Shown here in pieces: positions 44,117-51,609 of a stretch of 64,000 bases of DNA. Source of the DNA: Geobacter sp. UBA5735 (lineage in GTDB: Bacteria; Desulfobacterota; Desulfuromonadia; Geobacterales; Geobacteraceae); the NCBI GenBank assembly GCA_002419385.1, contig DIFZ01000029.1, forward strand, positions 37,592-101,591, written 5' to 3'. A program made the position numbers and the translations under genes. The notes beneath the pieces were generated by a model. It was not told the DNA's origin. It made no database searches and was given only the letters and a program-made list of their open reading frames with translations. Within the stretch, counting starts at the first letter, position 1. Every line of letters starts with the position of its first letter.

Positions 44117-45163
44117 ATGCCTGGAGATCGACCTTTCGAGTTAAGTCAGCAAGAACTTGAATCGCGGATAGAGGAAATGGTTGATGCCACGTTCAATGAT
44201 CTTTCCTCTGAATTCCTGCTGATGCCCACCGGAACAGGCTTCGTGCGCTATCCCGACTTTCAGCGGGCACATGAGGTTCTCAAGAGGGAAACTGGAGGGC
44301 TGGAAAATTTTACCGTTGAGCAAATCAAATCCGCATTATTGGAAAACAGCCTCGTCTTCGGCGTTCTGCGTTCGGTTCTCGGAATGACAGCACCGGAATG
44401 GGCGGAATTGGCACGGGTCGAACTGAACAGCGACATAAACCAGGGCGCGGCCCGGACAATCGACAAAAACTGTAAAACCCCCAACTATTACCGTAAACTG
44501 GCTGGCCGAACATCCGCAACCAAGACCCTGGAAAGGATAGACGCGCTGGTCAAAGTAGCTATTCAGTACATCGAAAAAGGCTCACCCCGTGAGCAGGACG
44601 GATTTCTCCACCGGCTTTTAAAATTCGACACCAAATTCGGCAAGGAGTCAATGACACACGCTGCGCGGGAGAATGTACCTTATGCAGTGCTCCTCTATGA
44701 ACGCTATTTGGGGAGGCCCTTTGCCACACACAGAGATGCGATATCAGAGTTAGTCGGAGAAGTAATGGAAAACGCAATAGAGCAGAGACTTCGCGAAGCT
44801 GGTGTTTCCTACCGCAAAACGGGTCGGGCGGAAAGAATCCCCGGATTTGGCCAGGCGCCTGATTTCTGCATACCGGATGAACTCAATCCCTCCGTGATAA
44901 TCGAGGCCAAGGTCACAAGCGACGATGGAACGGCAAGGGACAAAGTGACAAGGATCAAGGAACTGGAAACCCAGAGAAACAAACATCTTCAGGAGGGGAG
45001 AACACACTATGAGGTAGTTGCTTGCATCGACGGTCGGGGTTTCCGTGAAAGACGTGCCGACATGCGTGATCTGCTGCTAAGACTCAACGGCAAGGTCTTT
45101 ACCGCCGCAACCCTCGAACGGCTCACAGAGTCCACTGGAATCAGGAAATTCAAAAGCAAGTAA
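44117..45163 (+). CDS. Predicted PD-(D/E)XK restriction endonuclease
   Basis: A 348-residue protein I cannot place in a named family. Its C-terminal part has PD (248-249) and, 13 residues on, EAK (263-265) in VIIEAKVTS, the active-site layout of PD-(D/E)XK nucleases, and a later lysine-rich helix. Residues 1-235 are helical, of unknown role. CCAAGGAGTG precedes the ATG. The gene follows the methylase by 20 bp and probably is its partner. G+C is lower than in flanking genes. Confidence 0.75.
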   Translation: MPGDRPFELSQQELESRIEEMVDATFNDLSSEFLLMPTGTGFVRYPDFQRAHEVLKRETGGLENFTVEQIKSALLENSLVFGVLRSVLGMTAPEWAELARVELNSDINQGAARTIDKNCKTPNYYRKLAGRTSATKTLERIDALVKVAIQYIEKGSPREQDGFLHRLLKFDTKFGKESMTHAARENVPYAVLLYERYLGRPFATHRDAISELVGEVMENAIEQRLREAGVSYRKTGRAERIPGFGQAPDFCIPDELNPSVIIEAKVTSDDGTARDKVTRIKELETQRNKHLQEGRTHYEVVACIDGRGFRERRADMRDLLLRLNGKVFTAATLERLTESTGIRKFKSK

Positions 45164-45244
45164 TACCGAGAGTACAGGTAAGAATAGTCAGGACTCAACC
45201 CCGGATCACCACGCGAAACCCCTAATTCTCACTTGTTCCTGGCT

Positions 45245-45628
45245 TCAACGTTGCCGCATTCTCCGTTTCCCTCTCATCGCCTCAATTACATGCCCGATGA
45301 AGACAGGCAGCGCATATAATATCGACCTGCAGACAATTGTTGGCGCAAAGATCGACAGCCTTTCAGGATAGCCATGGTAATAGAAGTCAAGTTCGAAAAG
45401 GTATGCAATGAGGCCATAAAAGAAACCTGCAGCGAGAACTGTAAGCACAGCAATTCGGTCCGACTTGAGAAAATACGATACGGCCAGCAGCATGGCAAAT
45501 GTGGCTATACCGACGATTTCAGGAGTGTTACCGGAAAGAATGTTGTCTGCCCGCTTACCCATGAATTCGACAGCTATCACAAACAATATCATCACTATTC
45601 CCAACAAAAAGCCTCTCAATCGACCCAT
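45245..45628 (-). CDS. Four-helix membrane protein, candidate immunity protein
   Basis: A 127-residue inner-membrane protein with about four helices (6-23, 39-53, 58-78, 92-113) and a basic C terminus. No family is recognised. It overlaps the transpeptidase-like gene by 13 bp, so the two are co-translated. Small membrane partners of secreted wall-acting proteins can be immunity proteins or holins; both are inferences here. Confidence 0.65.
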   Translation of the reverse strand: MGRLRGFLLGIVMILFVIAVEFMGKRADNILSGNTPEIVGIATFAMLLAVSYFLKSDRIAVLTVLAAGFFYGLIAYLFELDFYYHGYPERLSIFAPTIVCRSILYALPVFIGHVIEAMRGKRRMRQR

Positions 45629-46050
45629 AACTCACTCACCTCAGCCTCTTGCAGGGATTTCAGAACCCTGTCCGTCAGATAATCTCCTAAAACACCACCA
45701 CCGACATCTATGCACCCGGCTGAACCTGGAAAACGGCCACCATGAATATAGAAACCACCACGACCCACCGGCATCGGTGAACCAGCGGGGGAACGAATGG
45801 CAACCCGCCAATCACCCCAGTCGCCGTAAAGGTAGTTCCTTGCAATATCGTGCAACATTCCAGGATTATTTATGTCGTCCCGATATACAACGTACTTCCC
45901 CCTTGGAATTGGGCCAATATTATTCATACCTTCACATTTTGAATTGTTGGTACATTTTCCAGCGCCGCTTGTCGCGCTCACAACATAGGTTCCCTTTGAA
46001 TCTGTAACTGTCAACCTCCCCAAGGCAGAAGTGAAGTGTAAGACTGCCAT
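45616..46050 (-). CDS. DUF2778/Tlde1-like L,D-transpeptidase-fold protein
   Basis: A 144-residue protein with no signal peptide. The C-terminal half has GFYIHGG (His103) and GSAGCIDVG (Cys113), the His...Cys active-site pattern of the L,D-transpeptidase-like DUF2778 family, whose member Tlde1 is a type VI effector that edits peptidoglycan of rivals. Lead-in IGPIPRGKYVVYRDD fits the family (substrate-binding strand). AAAGGAGAA precedes the ATG. No secretion genes are in the window, so the route out is unknown. Confidence 0.72.
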   Translation of the reverse strand: MAVLHFTSALGRLTVTDSKGTYVVSATSGAGKCTNNSKCEGMNNIGPIPRGKYVVYRDDINNPGMLHDIARNYLYGDWGDWRVAIRSPAGSPMPVGRGGFYIHGGRFPGSAGCIDVGGGVLGDYLTDRVLKSLQEAEVSELWVD

Positions 46051-46097
46051 GTGAATTCTCCTTTGATCCCTTTTTTAATGGCCCATGACCGATAGCC

Positions 46098-46126
46098 ACT
46101 ATATTCCGGCATGCATAATATTTCAA
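46098..46126 (-). promoter_or_regulatory. Promoter of the transpeptidase-like/membrane-protein pair
   Basis: Minus-strand TTGAAA (46121-46126), 17-bp spacer, TATAGT (46098-46103), about 48 bp before the ATG, in A/T-rich DNA. Confidence 0.6.
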
Positions 46127-46193
46127 TATTTTTATTATTAATATCTAATTTATTTGCGAGAAACTCATTGGCCATTTCCTTACTGAAAATTCT

Positions 46194-46207
46194 TGATTCA
46201 AATCAAT
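46194..46207 (+). promoter_or_regulatory. FNR/HcpR-type palindrome upstream of hcp
   Basis: TTGATTCAAATCAA fits the FNR consensus TTGAT-N4-ATCAA exactly. A -10-like TAAAGT (46229-46234) lies 31 bp from its centre, placing the site near -41, the class II activator position. A CRP/FNR-family activator responding to low oxygen or nitrosative stress is the likely ligand; the exact member is unknown. Confidence 0.7.
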
Positions 46208-46306
46208 GTGGCATTCCATTTTTGCGGTAAAGTTCTCCCATCAGACAGAAGAAACACGCAAGGAACTTCAACAATACAGCAACAAAACCGACAAGGAGGA
46301 CACAAC

Positions 46307-47938
46307 ATGTTCTGTCATCAGTGCGAGCAGGCTGCAAAGGGAAACGGATGCGACGTAATGGGCGTGTGCGGCAAGAAACCGGAGGTTGCGGCCCTGCAGG
46401 ACAACCTGTTGTACGGCCTGAAGGGCCTTGCTTTTTTCGCCGACAAAGCGCGCAAGCTGGGGGCGAAAGACCGGGCAATCGATGTCTTCATGCTGGAAGG
46501 TCTTTTCACCACGGTCACCAACGTGGACTTCGATCCGGCCCGCCTTGAAGCGACCATCAGGAAGTGCTTCGACATGAAGGAGAAGGCCAAGGCTCTCTAC
46601 GAGGGCGCCTTCGGCATGGCAAACGGCATCAAGGCCCGCCAGTTCACCGACGGCCCGGCGGCCTGGGCGCCGGCAGGGGACCTGGTGAAACAGGGCGAGC
46701 AGTACGGCGTCCTTGCGCTGCACGAAAACGAGGACATCCGCTCTGCCATCGAAATCCTGATTTACGGCTTGAAGGGTATGGCAGCCTACGCAGACCACTG
46801 CCAGATCCTGGGCAAGCACGACGACGAGGTCTACGCCTTTTTCCACACGGCGCTGGCCGCCACCGCCGACCCGACCCGGGGACTCATGGACTACGTGGGG
46901 CTCGCCATGGAGTGCGGCAAGGTGAACCTGACGGTCATGGGCATGCTGGACGCAGCCCACGTGGAGCGCTTCGGCAGCCCGGCGCCGACGAAGGTGCAGC
47001 TGGGCACGAAGGCGGGCAAGGCCATCCTGGTCTCCGGCCACGACCTGCCCATGCTGGAGGAGCTCCTGAAGCAGACCGAGGGGAAAGGGATCAACGTCTA
47101 CACCCACGGCGAGATGCTCCCGGCCCACGGCTACCCGGGCCTGAAGAAGTACGCCCACCTGGCCGGCAACTTCGGCGGCGCATGGCAGGACCAGCACCAG
47201 GAGTTCCCGCAGTTCCCCGGCGCCATCATCTTCAACACCAACTGCATCCAGAAGCCGGCCGACACCTACATCGACCGGGTCTTCACCTGGGGCCTGGTGG
47301 CGTGGCCGGGAGTGAAGCACGTGGAAGGCTGGGACTTCTCGGCGGTGATCGCCAAGGCGCTGGAGCTTCCCGGCTTTGCCGACGCTCCGGGCCAGGAGAT
47401 CCTGGTGGGCTTCGGCCACGACGCAGTGCTCGGTGTCGCCGACAAAGTGATCGAGGCGGTCAAGGGGGGAGCGGTCAAGCACTTCTTCCTCATCGGCGGC
47501 TGCGATGGCGCCAAGAGCGGCAGGAACTACTACACCGAGTTTGCCGAGAAGGTGCCCAAAGACTGCGTGATCCTGACCCTGGCCTGCGGCAAGTACCGCT
47601 TCAACAAGCTGGAGTTCGGCGACATCGGCGGCATTCCGCGCCTGCTTGACGTTGGCCAGTGCAACGACGCCTACTCGGCGATCCAGATCGCGGTGGCGCT
47701 GGCGGGCGCCTTCGAGTGCGGGGTGAACGACCTGCCCCTGTCACTGGTGCTCTCCTGGTACGAGCAGAAGGCGGTGGTGATCCTGCTCACGCTTCTCCAC
47801 CTGGGCATCAGGAACATCAAGCTGGGACCTTCCCTCCCGGCCTTCGTCAGCCCCAACGTGCTCAACTTCCTGGTGGAGAACTTCAACATCGCCCCCATCT
47901 CCACCCCGGACCAGGATCTGAAAGCCATCCTCGGCTGA
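46307..47938 (+). CDS. hcp: Hybrid cluster protein (hydroxylamine/NO reductase)
   Basis: Hcp reduces hydroxylamine in vitro and NO in cells. The 543-residue protein starts MFCHQCEQAAKGNGC; cluster Cys are 3, 6, 15 and 21, the tight spacing of the strict-anaerobe class. Hybrid-cluster ligands appear in LACGKYRFNK, GQCNDAYSA and the late EQKAVVILL segment. AAGGAGG precedes ATG 46307, ruling out the 38-codon longer frame. There is no hcr reductase gene beside it. Confidence 0.96.
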   Translation: MFCHQCEQAAKGNGCDVMGVCGKKPEVAALQDNLLYGLKGLAFFADKARKLGAKDRAIDVFMLEGLFTTVTNVDFDPARLEATIRKCFDMKEKAKALYEGAFGMANGIKARQFTDGPAAWAPAGDLVKQGEQYGVLALHENEDIRSAIEILIYGLKGMAAYADHCQILGKHDDEVYAFFHTALAATADPTRGLMDYVGLAMECGKVNLTVMGMLDAAHVERFGSPAPTKVQLGTKAGKAILVSGHDLPMLEELLKQTEGKGINVYTHGEMLPAHGYPGLKKYAHLAGNFGGAWQDQHQEFPQFPGAIIFNTNCIQKPADTYIDRVFTWGLVAWPGVKHVEGWDFSAVIAKALELPGFADAPGQEILVGFGHDAVLGVADKVIEAVKGGAVKHFFLIGGCDGAKSGRNYYTEFAEKVPKDCVILTLACGKYRFNKLEFGDIGGIPRLLDVGQCNDAYSAIQIAVALAGAFECGVNDLPLSLVLSWYEQKAVVILLTLLHLGIRNIKLGPSLPAFVSPNVLNFLVENFNIAPISTPDQDLKAILG

Positions 47939-47971
47939 GGAACGTAACGCCTGGTCAGGACACCGTAACCG

Positions 47972-48007
47972 GGCCGGGGGCGGCAACCCAGCCTCCGGCC
48001 TGTTTTT
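47972..48007 (+). terminator. Terminator after hcp
   Basis: GGCCGG.../...CCGGCC stem with inner GGC/GCC pairing, then TGTTTTTC; 33 bp after the hcp stop. Confidence 0.8.
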
Positions 48008-48043
48008 CAGCCATGATGGTATTCGTGAGCCAGGGAGGTTGAA

Positions 48044-48349
48044 ATGCAGATCACTGAATTACGTACCGCAGAGAGAGTCCCCATCGCCATAGACGCCAGG
48101 AAAATGCTTACCAGGACAGATTGCGAACTGATTCATCTTTCGCTCAGGCCCGGTGAGGTACTGGAAACCCACTCCAACCCCTTCGATGTCGCCTTCTATG
48201 TACTGGAAGGCATCGGAGAACTGACTGCCGGCACTGAATCCAGGATCATTGCCGCTGACACGGTCATCGAAATCCCGGCAGGAGAACTGCGCGGGTGGAA
48301 AAACCTGTCGGACGCCAACCTGCGGGTGCTGGTCGTGAAGCTTCTCTAG
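48044..48349 (+). CDS. Small cupin-domain protein
   Basis: A 101-residue single-domain cupin: first motif LRPGEVLETHSNPFDVAFYVLEG-like segment (His about 43) and second IIAADTVIEIPAGELRGWKN. Only part of the usual His/Glu metal set is seen. GGGAGG precedes the ATG. Function is open; it converges with the Sir2 gene, 4 bp apart. Confidence 0.8.
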   Translation: MQITELRTAERVPIAIDARKMLTRTDCELIHLSLRPGEVLETHSNPFDVAFYVLEGIGELTAGTESRIIAADTVIEIPAGELRGWKNLSDANLRVLVVKLL

Positions 48350-48353
48350 CAGC

Positions 48354-49170
48354 TCACACCACGCCTTTCCCGACTTCAGACTCGTCGTCCAGCCGTATGC
48401 CAAGATGCACTGCAACCGACCTGAAAAAGCTGTCGATGCCGGATTGGCAGAAGTACCTGTTTCGGCCGGGCTCGAGCCTCACTTCCCCCCTGTTCACCAC
48501 CACGACCCTGCCCTTGGCATAGTGCGGCAGGTACGCCGCAGGGTAGACCGACAGAGATGATCCGACCACCAGCAGCAGGTCACTCCTGCCCACCATCTCC
48601 AGGGCTTCATCGAAATCCCGGACCGCTTCGCCGAAAAAAAACCACATTCGGCTTGACGATGCCGCCGCAGGACGGGCAGGAGACAACGGGCGACCGGGGA
48701 CTCGACAGCATGGCGTCTTCCCACCAGCGCCACGAAGTCCCGACCATCGCGTAGCCATCGCAGTTGATGCATGATGCAGACCAGTAGGAACCGTGAAGCT
48801 CCCGGATTCGCCCTGATCCTGCCTGATGGTGCAGCGCGTCGATGTTCTGGGTAATCACCCCGCTGAGCAACGCCTGCTGCTCGAGAACCGCCAAAAGGCG
48901 ATGGGTAAAGGTGGGCTTGATATGGCGGGCGGTTGCCATGAATTCGCGTGTGAACTGGTAGAACAACTGGGGATGTTGTTGAAAATGGGTGATGCTGAAT
49001 ACCAGCTCAGGGTCGTATTTTCCGGTTTCGTACAGTCCCCCGGGACCGCGAAAATCGGGAATTCCCGCCTCGGTCGAGATCCCGGCGCCGGTCAGCGCCA
49101 CAGCAGAGGACGCAGAGCGGATCAATTCCGCGCATTCAGCAGGTTCGACAGTCTGTGCAAAAGGTGTCAC
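48354..49170 (-). pseudogene. NAD-dependent protein deacylase (Sir2 family), frameshifted at T8 run
   Basis: Sirtuins remove acyl groups from lysine using NAD. The first frame (49170 down) has GAGISTEAGIPDFRG, TQNIDALHHQAG with catalytic HGS, and zinc CxxC pairs CINC and CPSC, up to KPNVVFF. There a run of eight T on the coding strand (48634-48641) shifts the frame; the rest (GEAVRDFDEAL, VVGSSLSVYPA) continues in another frame to 48354. Seven T would give one protein of about 271 residues. It may be an assembly error or a real break. Confidence 0.88.
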
Positions 49171-49224
49171 GAAAACCTCCGCAGCGAATCTACCTGCCAG
49201 CCGTCTCTGCAGAAAGCCTGACCG

Positions 49225-49752
49225 TCACCTGCCGCTTTCCGCTTCAAGATATCGACGCAGTCCAACAACAGCTTCTTCAAATCTCTGTTCCACAGCAATG
49301 ATCTCCGACGCGCACACGGGAGGCCGCGAATATCCGCCGAAATACTCTCTGCCCAGCAGTCGTTCTGCCCTGCGGCTGTAGTATTTGGGCACATTGATTG
49401 TCGGAGAATCGTAGCGGAGCGTTATCCTCCCTCCTGAGATTTCTGCGATGATCCTAAAAGATACCGTATACTGGATCCTTGCGATTTCCTCTCCCGCCGC
49501 GGCAGGATACTCCGACTGACTGTTTGCCACGATGGTTCCGGAACCCGGGTCTTCAACCTCGATAATCGGTTTGGGTGAATTAAGGAATCTGACAAACCAG
49601 GTCCTTGACAGTTCGAAAAGACGGCTGTCTTCAGCGCCATCGATTTCCAGCGTTCTGACCGCAGGCTCGGTCCATACCCGGACCGGCGGTGCGGAAACGC
49701 ACGCGCCCACAGCAAGCAGCAGCCAGAGAAGACAAAGCAACGTGTATCTCAT
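49225..49752 (-). CDS. Predicted lipoprotein, DUF4468-like
   Basis: A 175-residue protein with an N-terminal hydrophobic stretch and lipobox VGAC (Cys18), so it should be lipid-anchored. The middle (ELSRTWFVRFLNS, then GTIVANSQSEY, YTVSFRI and ITLRYDSPT) resembles the TBP-like DUF4468 fold of envelope proteins. No catalytic residue is known. It stands alone. Confidence 0.7.
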   Translation of the reverse strand: MRYTLLCLLWLLLAVGACVSAPPVRVWTEPAVRTLEIDGAEDSRLFELSRTWFVRFLNSPKPIIEVEDPGSGTIVANSQSEYPAAAGEEIARIQYTVSFRIIAEISGGRITLRYDSPTINVPKYYSRRAERLLGREYFGGYSRPPVCASEIIAVEQRFEEAVVGLRRYLEAESGR

Positions 49753-49862
49753 CGTTGAAGACCCCCCGAGTCCGGGGCCGGCCCGCCTTCCGGCTCTCCT
49801 TCGCTTTTAAGTATAAGTTACCACGCAGTTTCAGCAAGCCGGCAGTATGGAGAAAAAACTTC

Positions 49863-49891
49863 TTGCTAGTTAATTGCGAATGGTGTATAAA
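49863..49891 (+). promoter_or_regulatory. Sigma-70-like promoter for the DEAD-box helicase gene
   Basis: TTGCTA (49863-49868), 17-bp spacer, TATAAA (49886-49891). It would give a 5' leader of about 285 nt. Confidence 0.6.
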
Positions 49892-50183
49892 GTTCTATTG
49901 CATTGTATACCAATGGCAGGCCGCGTATTTGATCCTCTCAGTTTGGTGAACGCCATCTTTACTGCTTGATCATTCCGTACCGACCGGTACTCTCATCCCT
50001 GCCCCCAGATCGTTAAGAGCCCTCCCTGTTTTCGGCACAACCCCTGAAACAGCAGCACGCTTGGCTGGCGACGATAGGTATATGCCGCTCAGCGTGTTTC
50101 TGCCGTCATTCCTGTTACGGGCCAGCCGATGTCCCGGCGGTGCGCACGCTCACCCTCTAACCAGTGCTGAGAAGGAACCATCA
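49892..50183 (+). other. Long 5' leader of the helicase gene
   Basis: About 290 nt between the promoter and the ATG. A longer in-frame ORF opens in it, but family comparison and GAAGGAA before 50184 favour the later start. Long leaders of RNA helicase and cold-shock genes often fold for temperature or autoregulation; no known element was recognised here. Confidence 0.45.
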
Positions 50184-51509
50184 ATGACATTCGAAGAATT
50201 GCACCTCGCCCCACCCATTCTGAAAGCCCTGTCCCTGTGCGGCTACAACGCGCCCACCCCGATCCAGGAACAGGCCATACCCAAGGTTCTGGCAGGCTGC
50301 GACCTGATTGCCTCAGCCCAGACCGGAACGGGCAAAACCGCCGCATTCATCCTGCCGGCCCTCCAGCGGCTCGGAGATGCCAGGCCCGGCAAAGGGCGCG
50401 GGCCACGGGTGCTCGTGTTGACCCCGACCCGCGAACTGGCCAGCCAGGTAACGGACGCAGTCCGTTCCTACGGCAAGTTCATGCGCGTAAAGAGCGCCAC
50501 CATCCTGGGAGGCATGCCGTACCCGGAACAGCTCCGGCTCCTGTCCCAGCCCCTCGACCTGGTCGTTGCGACCCCGGGACGGCTGAACGACCACCTGGAA
50601 CGGGGACGGATCGACCTGTCCCGCCTTGAAATGCTGATCCTCGACGAAGCCGATCGGATGCTTGACATGGGATTCATCGAAGACGTTGAAAGAATTGCCG
50701 CGGCAGCTCCCGGAGAACGCCAGACCCTGCTGTTCTCGGCAACCCTCGACGCCCGGATCGAAAAACTGGCCAAGGGCATGCTGAGGGAACCCGAAATAGT
50801 GCTCATCGGCGGAAAGCAGACCATCCAGGGACAGATCGAACAGCGACTGCTGGTGGCGGACGACGTCAACCACAAGAATCGCCTGCTGCACCACCTGGTC
50901 GGAGACGACAGCATCACCCAGGCCATAATTTTTTCCGCCACCAAACGGGACGCGGACATACTGGCTCAGGACCTCCGCACCCGCGGACATGCGGCTGCGG
51001 CACTGCACGGGGACATGAAGCAGCATGCGCGCAACAGGACCATTTCGGACCTGAGGAGAGGCAAGGTTCGGCTGCTGGTGGCCACGGACGTGGCAGCCCG
51101 GGGTCTGGACGTGACCGGCATCAGCCATGTCATCAACTTCGACCTGCCCAAATACGCGGAAGATTACGTCCATCGCGTCGGCCGCACCGGCCGTGCGGGA
51201 GCATCGGGCACCGCCATCTCCATGGCTTCCCATGGCGAATTGGCCGCACTGAAACGCATCGAGAAGTATACCGGCCAGCCGTTGCCGCTCCATATAATAC
51301 CGGGCCTTGAGCCGACTCGAGAACTGGCGCGCTCAGACGGCAAGGGACGGCGCAACACTCCGCCGCGAAAAGGTGGCCGCTTCCCGTCCGACCGTTCGGC
51401 AGCCGGCAGACCGGGGAACGGGCGCAACGTCTCTTTCCGTTCCGGCAAAAAGGAGGGAAGCGCAAAACGCAGCTATCCCCAGGTGGAATACCGCTCCTCA
51501 AGCCACTGA
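50184..51509 (+). CDS. rhlE: DEAD-box RNA helicase, RhlE subfamily
   Basis: A 441-residue ATP-dependent RNA helicase. N-terminal Q motif PTPIQEQA, Walker A AQTGTGKT (45-52), PTRELA, TPGR, DEAD in LILDEADRMLD, SAT, then ARGLDV and HRVGRTGRAG of the second RecA domain. The last 70 residues are Arg/Lys/Gly-rich, as in RhlE-type proteins that act on ribosomal RNA and mRNA decay. The start has a good ribosome-binding site. Confidence 0.93.
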   Translation: MTFEELHLAPPILKALSLCGYNAPTPIQEQAIPKVLAGCDLIASAQTGTGKTAAFILPALQRLGDARPGKGRGPRVLVLTPTRELASQVTDAVRSYGKFMRVKSATILGGMPYPEQLRLLSQPLDLVVATPGRLNDHLERGRIDLSRLEMLILDEADRMLDMGFIEDVERIAAAAPGERQTLLFSATLDARIEKLAKGMLREPEIVLIGGKQTIQGQIEQRLLVADDVNHKNRLLHHLVGDDSITQAIIFSATKRDADILAQDLRTRGHAAAALHGDMKQHARNRTISDLRRGKVRLLVATDVAARGLDVTGISHVINFDLPKYAEDYVHRVGRTGRAGASGTAISMASHGELAALKRIEKYTGQPLPLHIIPGLEPTRELARSDGKGRRNTPPRKGGRFPSDRSAAGRPGNGRNVSFRSGKKEGSAKRSYPQVEYRSSSH

Positions 51510-51526
51510 CCGGTAGCGGGCACGAT

Positions 51527-51565
51527 AAAAACCCCCTTTGCGCCTCTGCGCGCAAAGGGGGTTTT
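51527..51565. terminator. Bidirectional terminator between rhlE and hrpB
   Basis: AAAACCCCCTTTGCGC/GCGCAAAGGGGGTTTT with a 6-nt loop: a long, nearly perfect stem serving both converging genes. Confidence 0.93.
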
Positions 51566-51609
51566 CTCTAGGTGCGCTCTGGCGCTGTACCCGGAAGCAT
51601 CAGACAAGA

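Noticed and set aside
46208..46226. Possible sigma-54 promoter TGGCAT...TTTGC before hcp
   Set aside because: The GG and GC elements are 12 bases apart instead of 10, so the spacing is wrong; the FNR site with a -10 box explains the region better.
46268..47482. 404-residue open frame antisense to hcp
   Set aside because: It arises from the strong third-position G+C bias of hcp; the sense frame is a perfect Hcp with a ribosome-binding site, and the antisense product has no recognisable domain.
50313..51293. 326-residue frame antisense to the DEAD-box helicase
   Set aside because: A shadow of the high-G+C helicase gene; no start site or domain.
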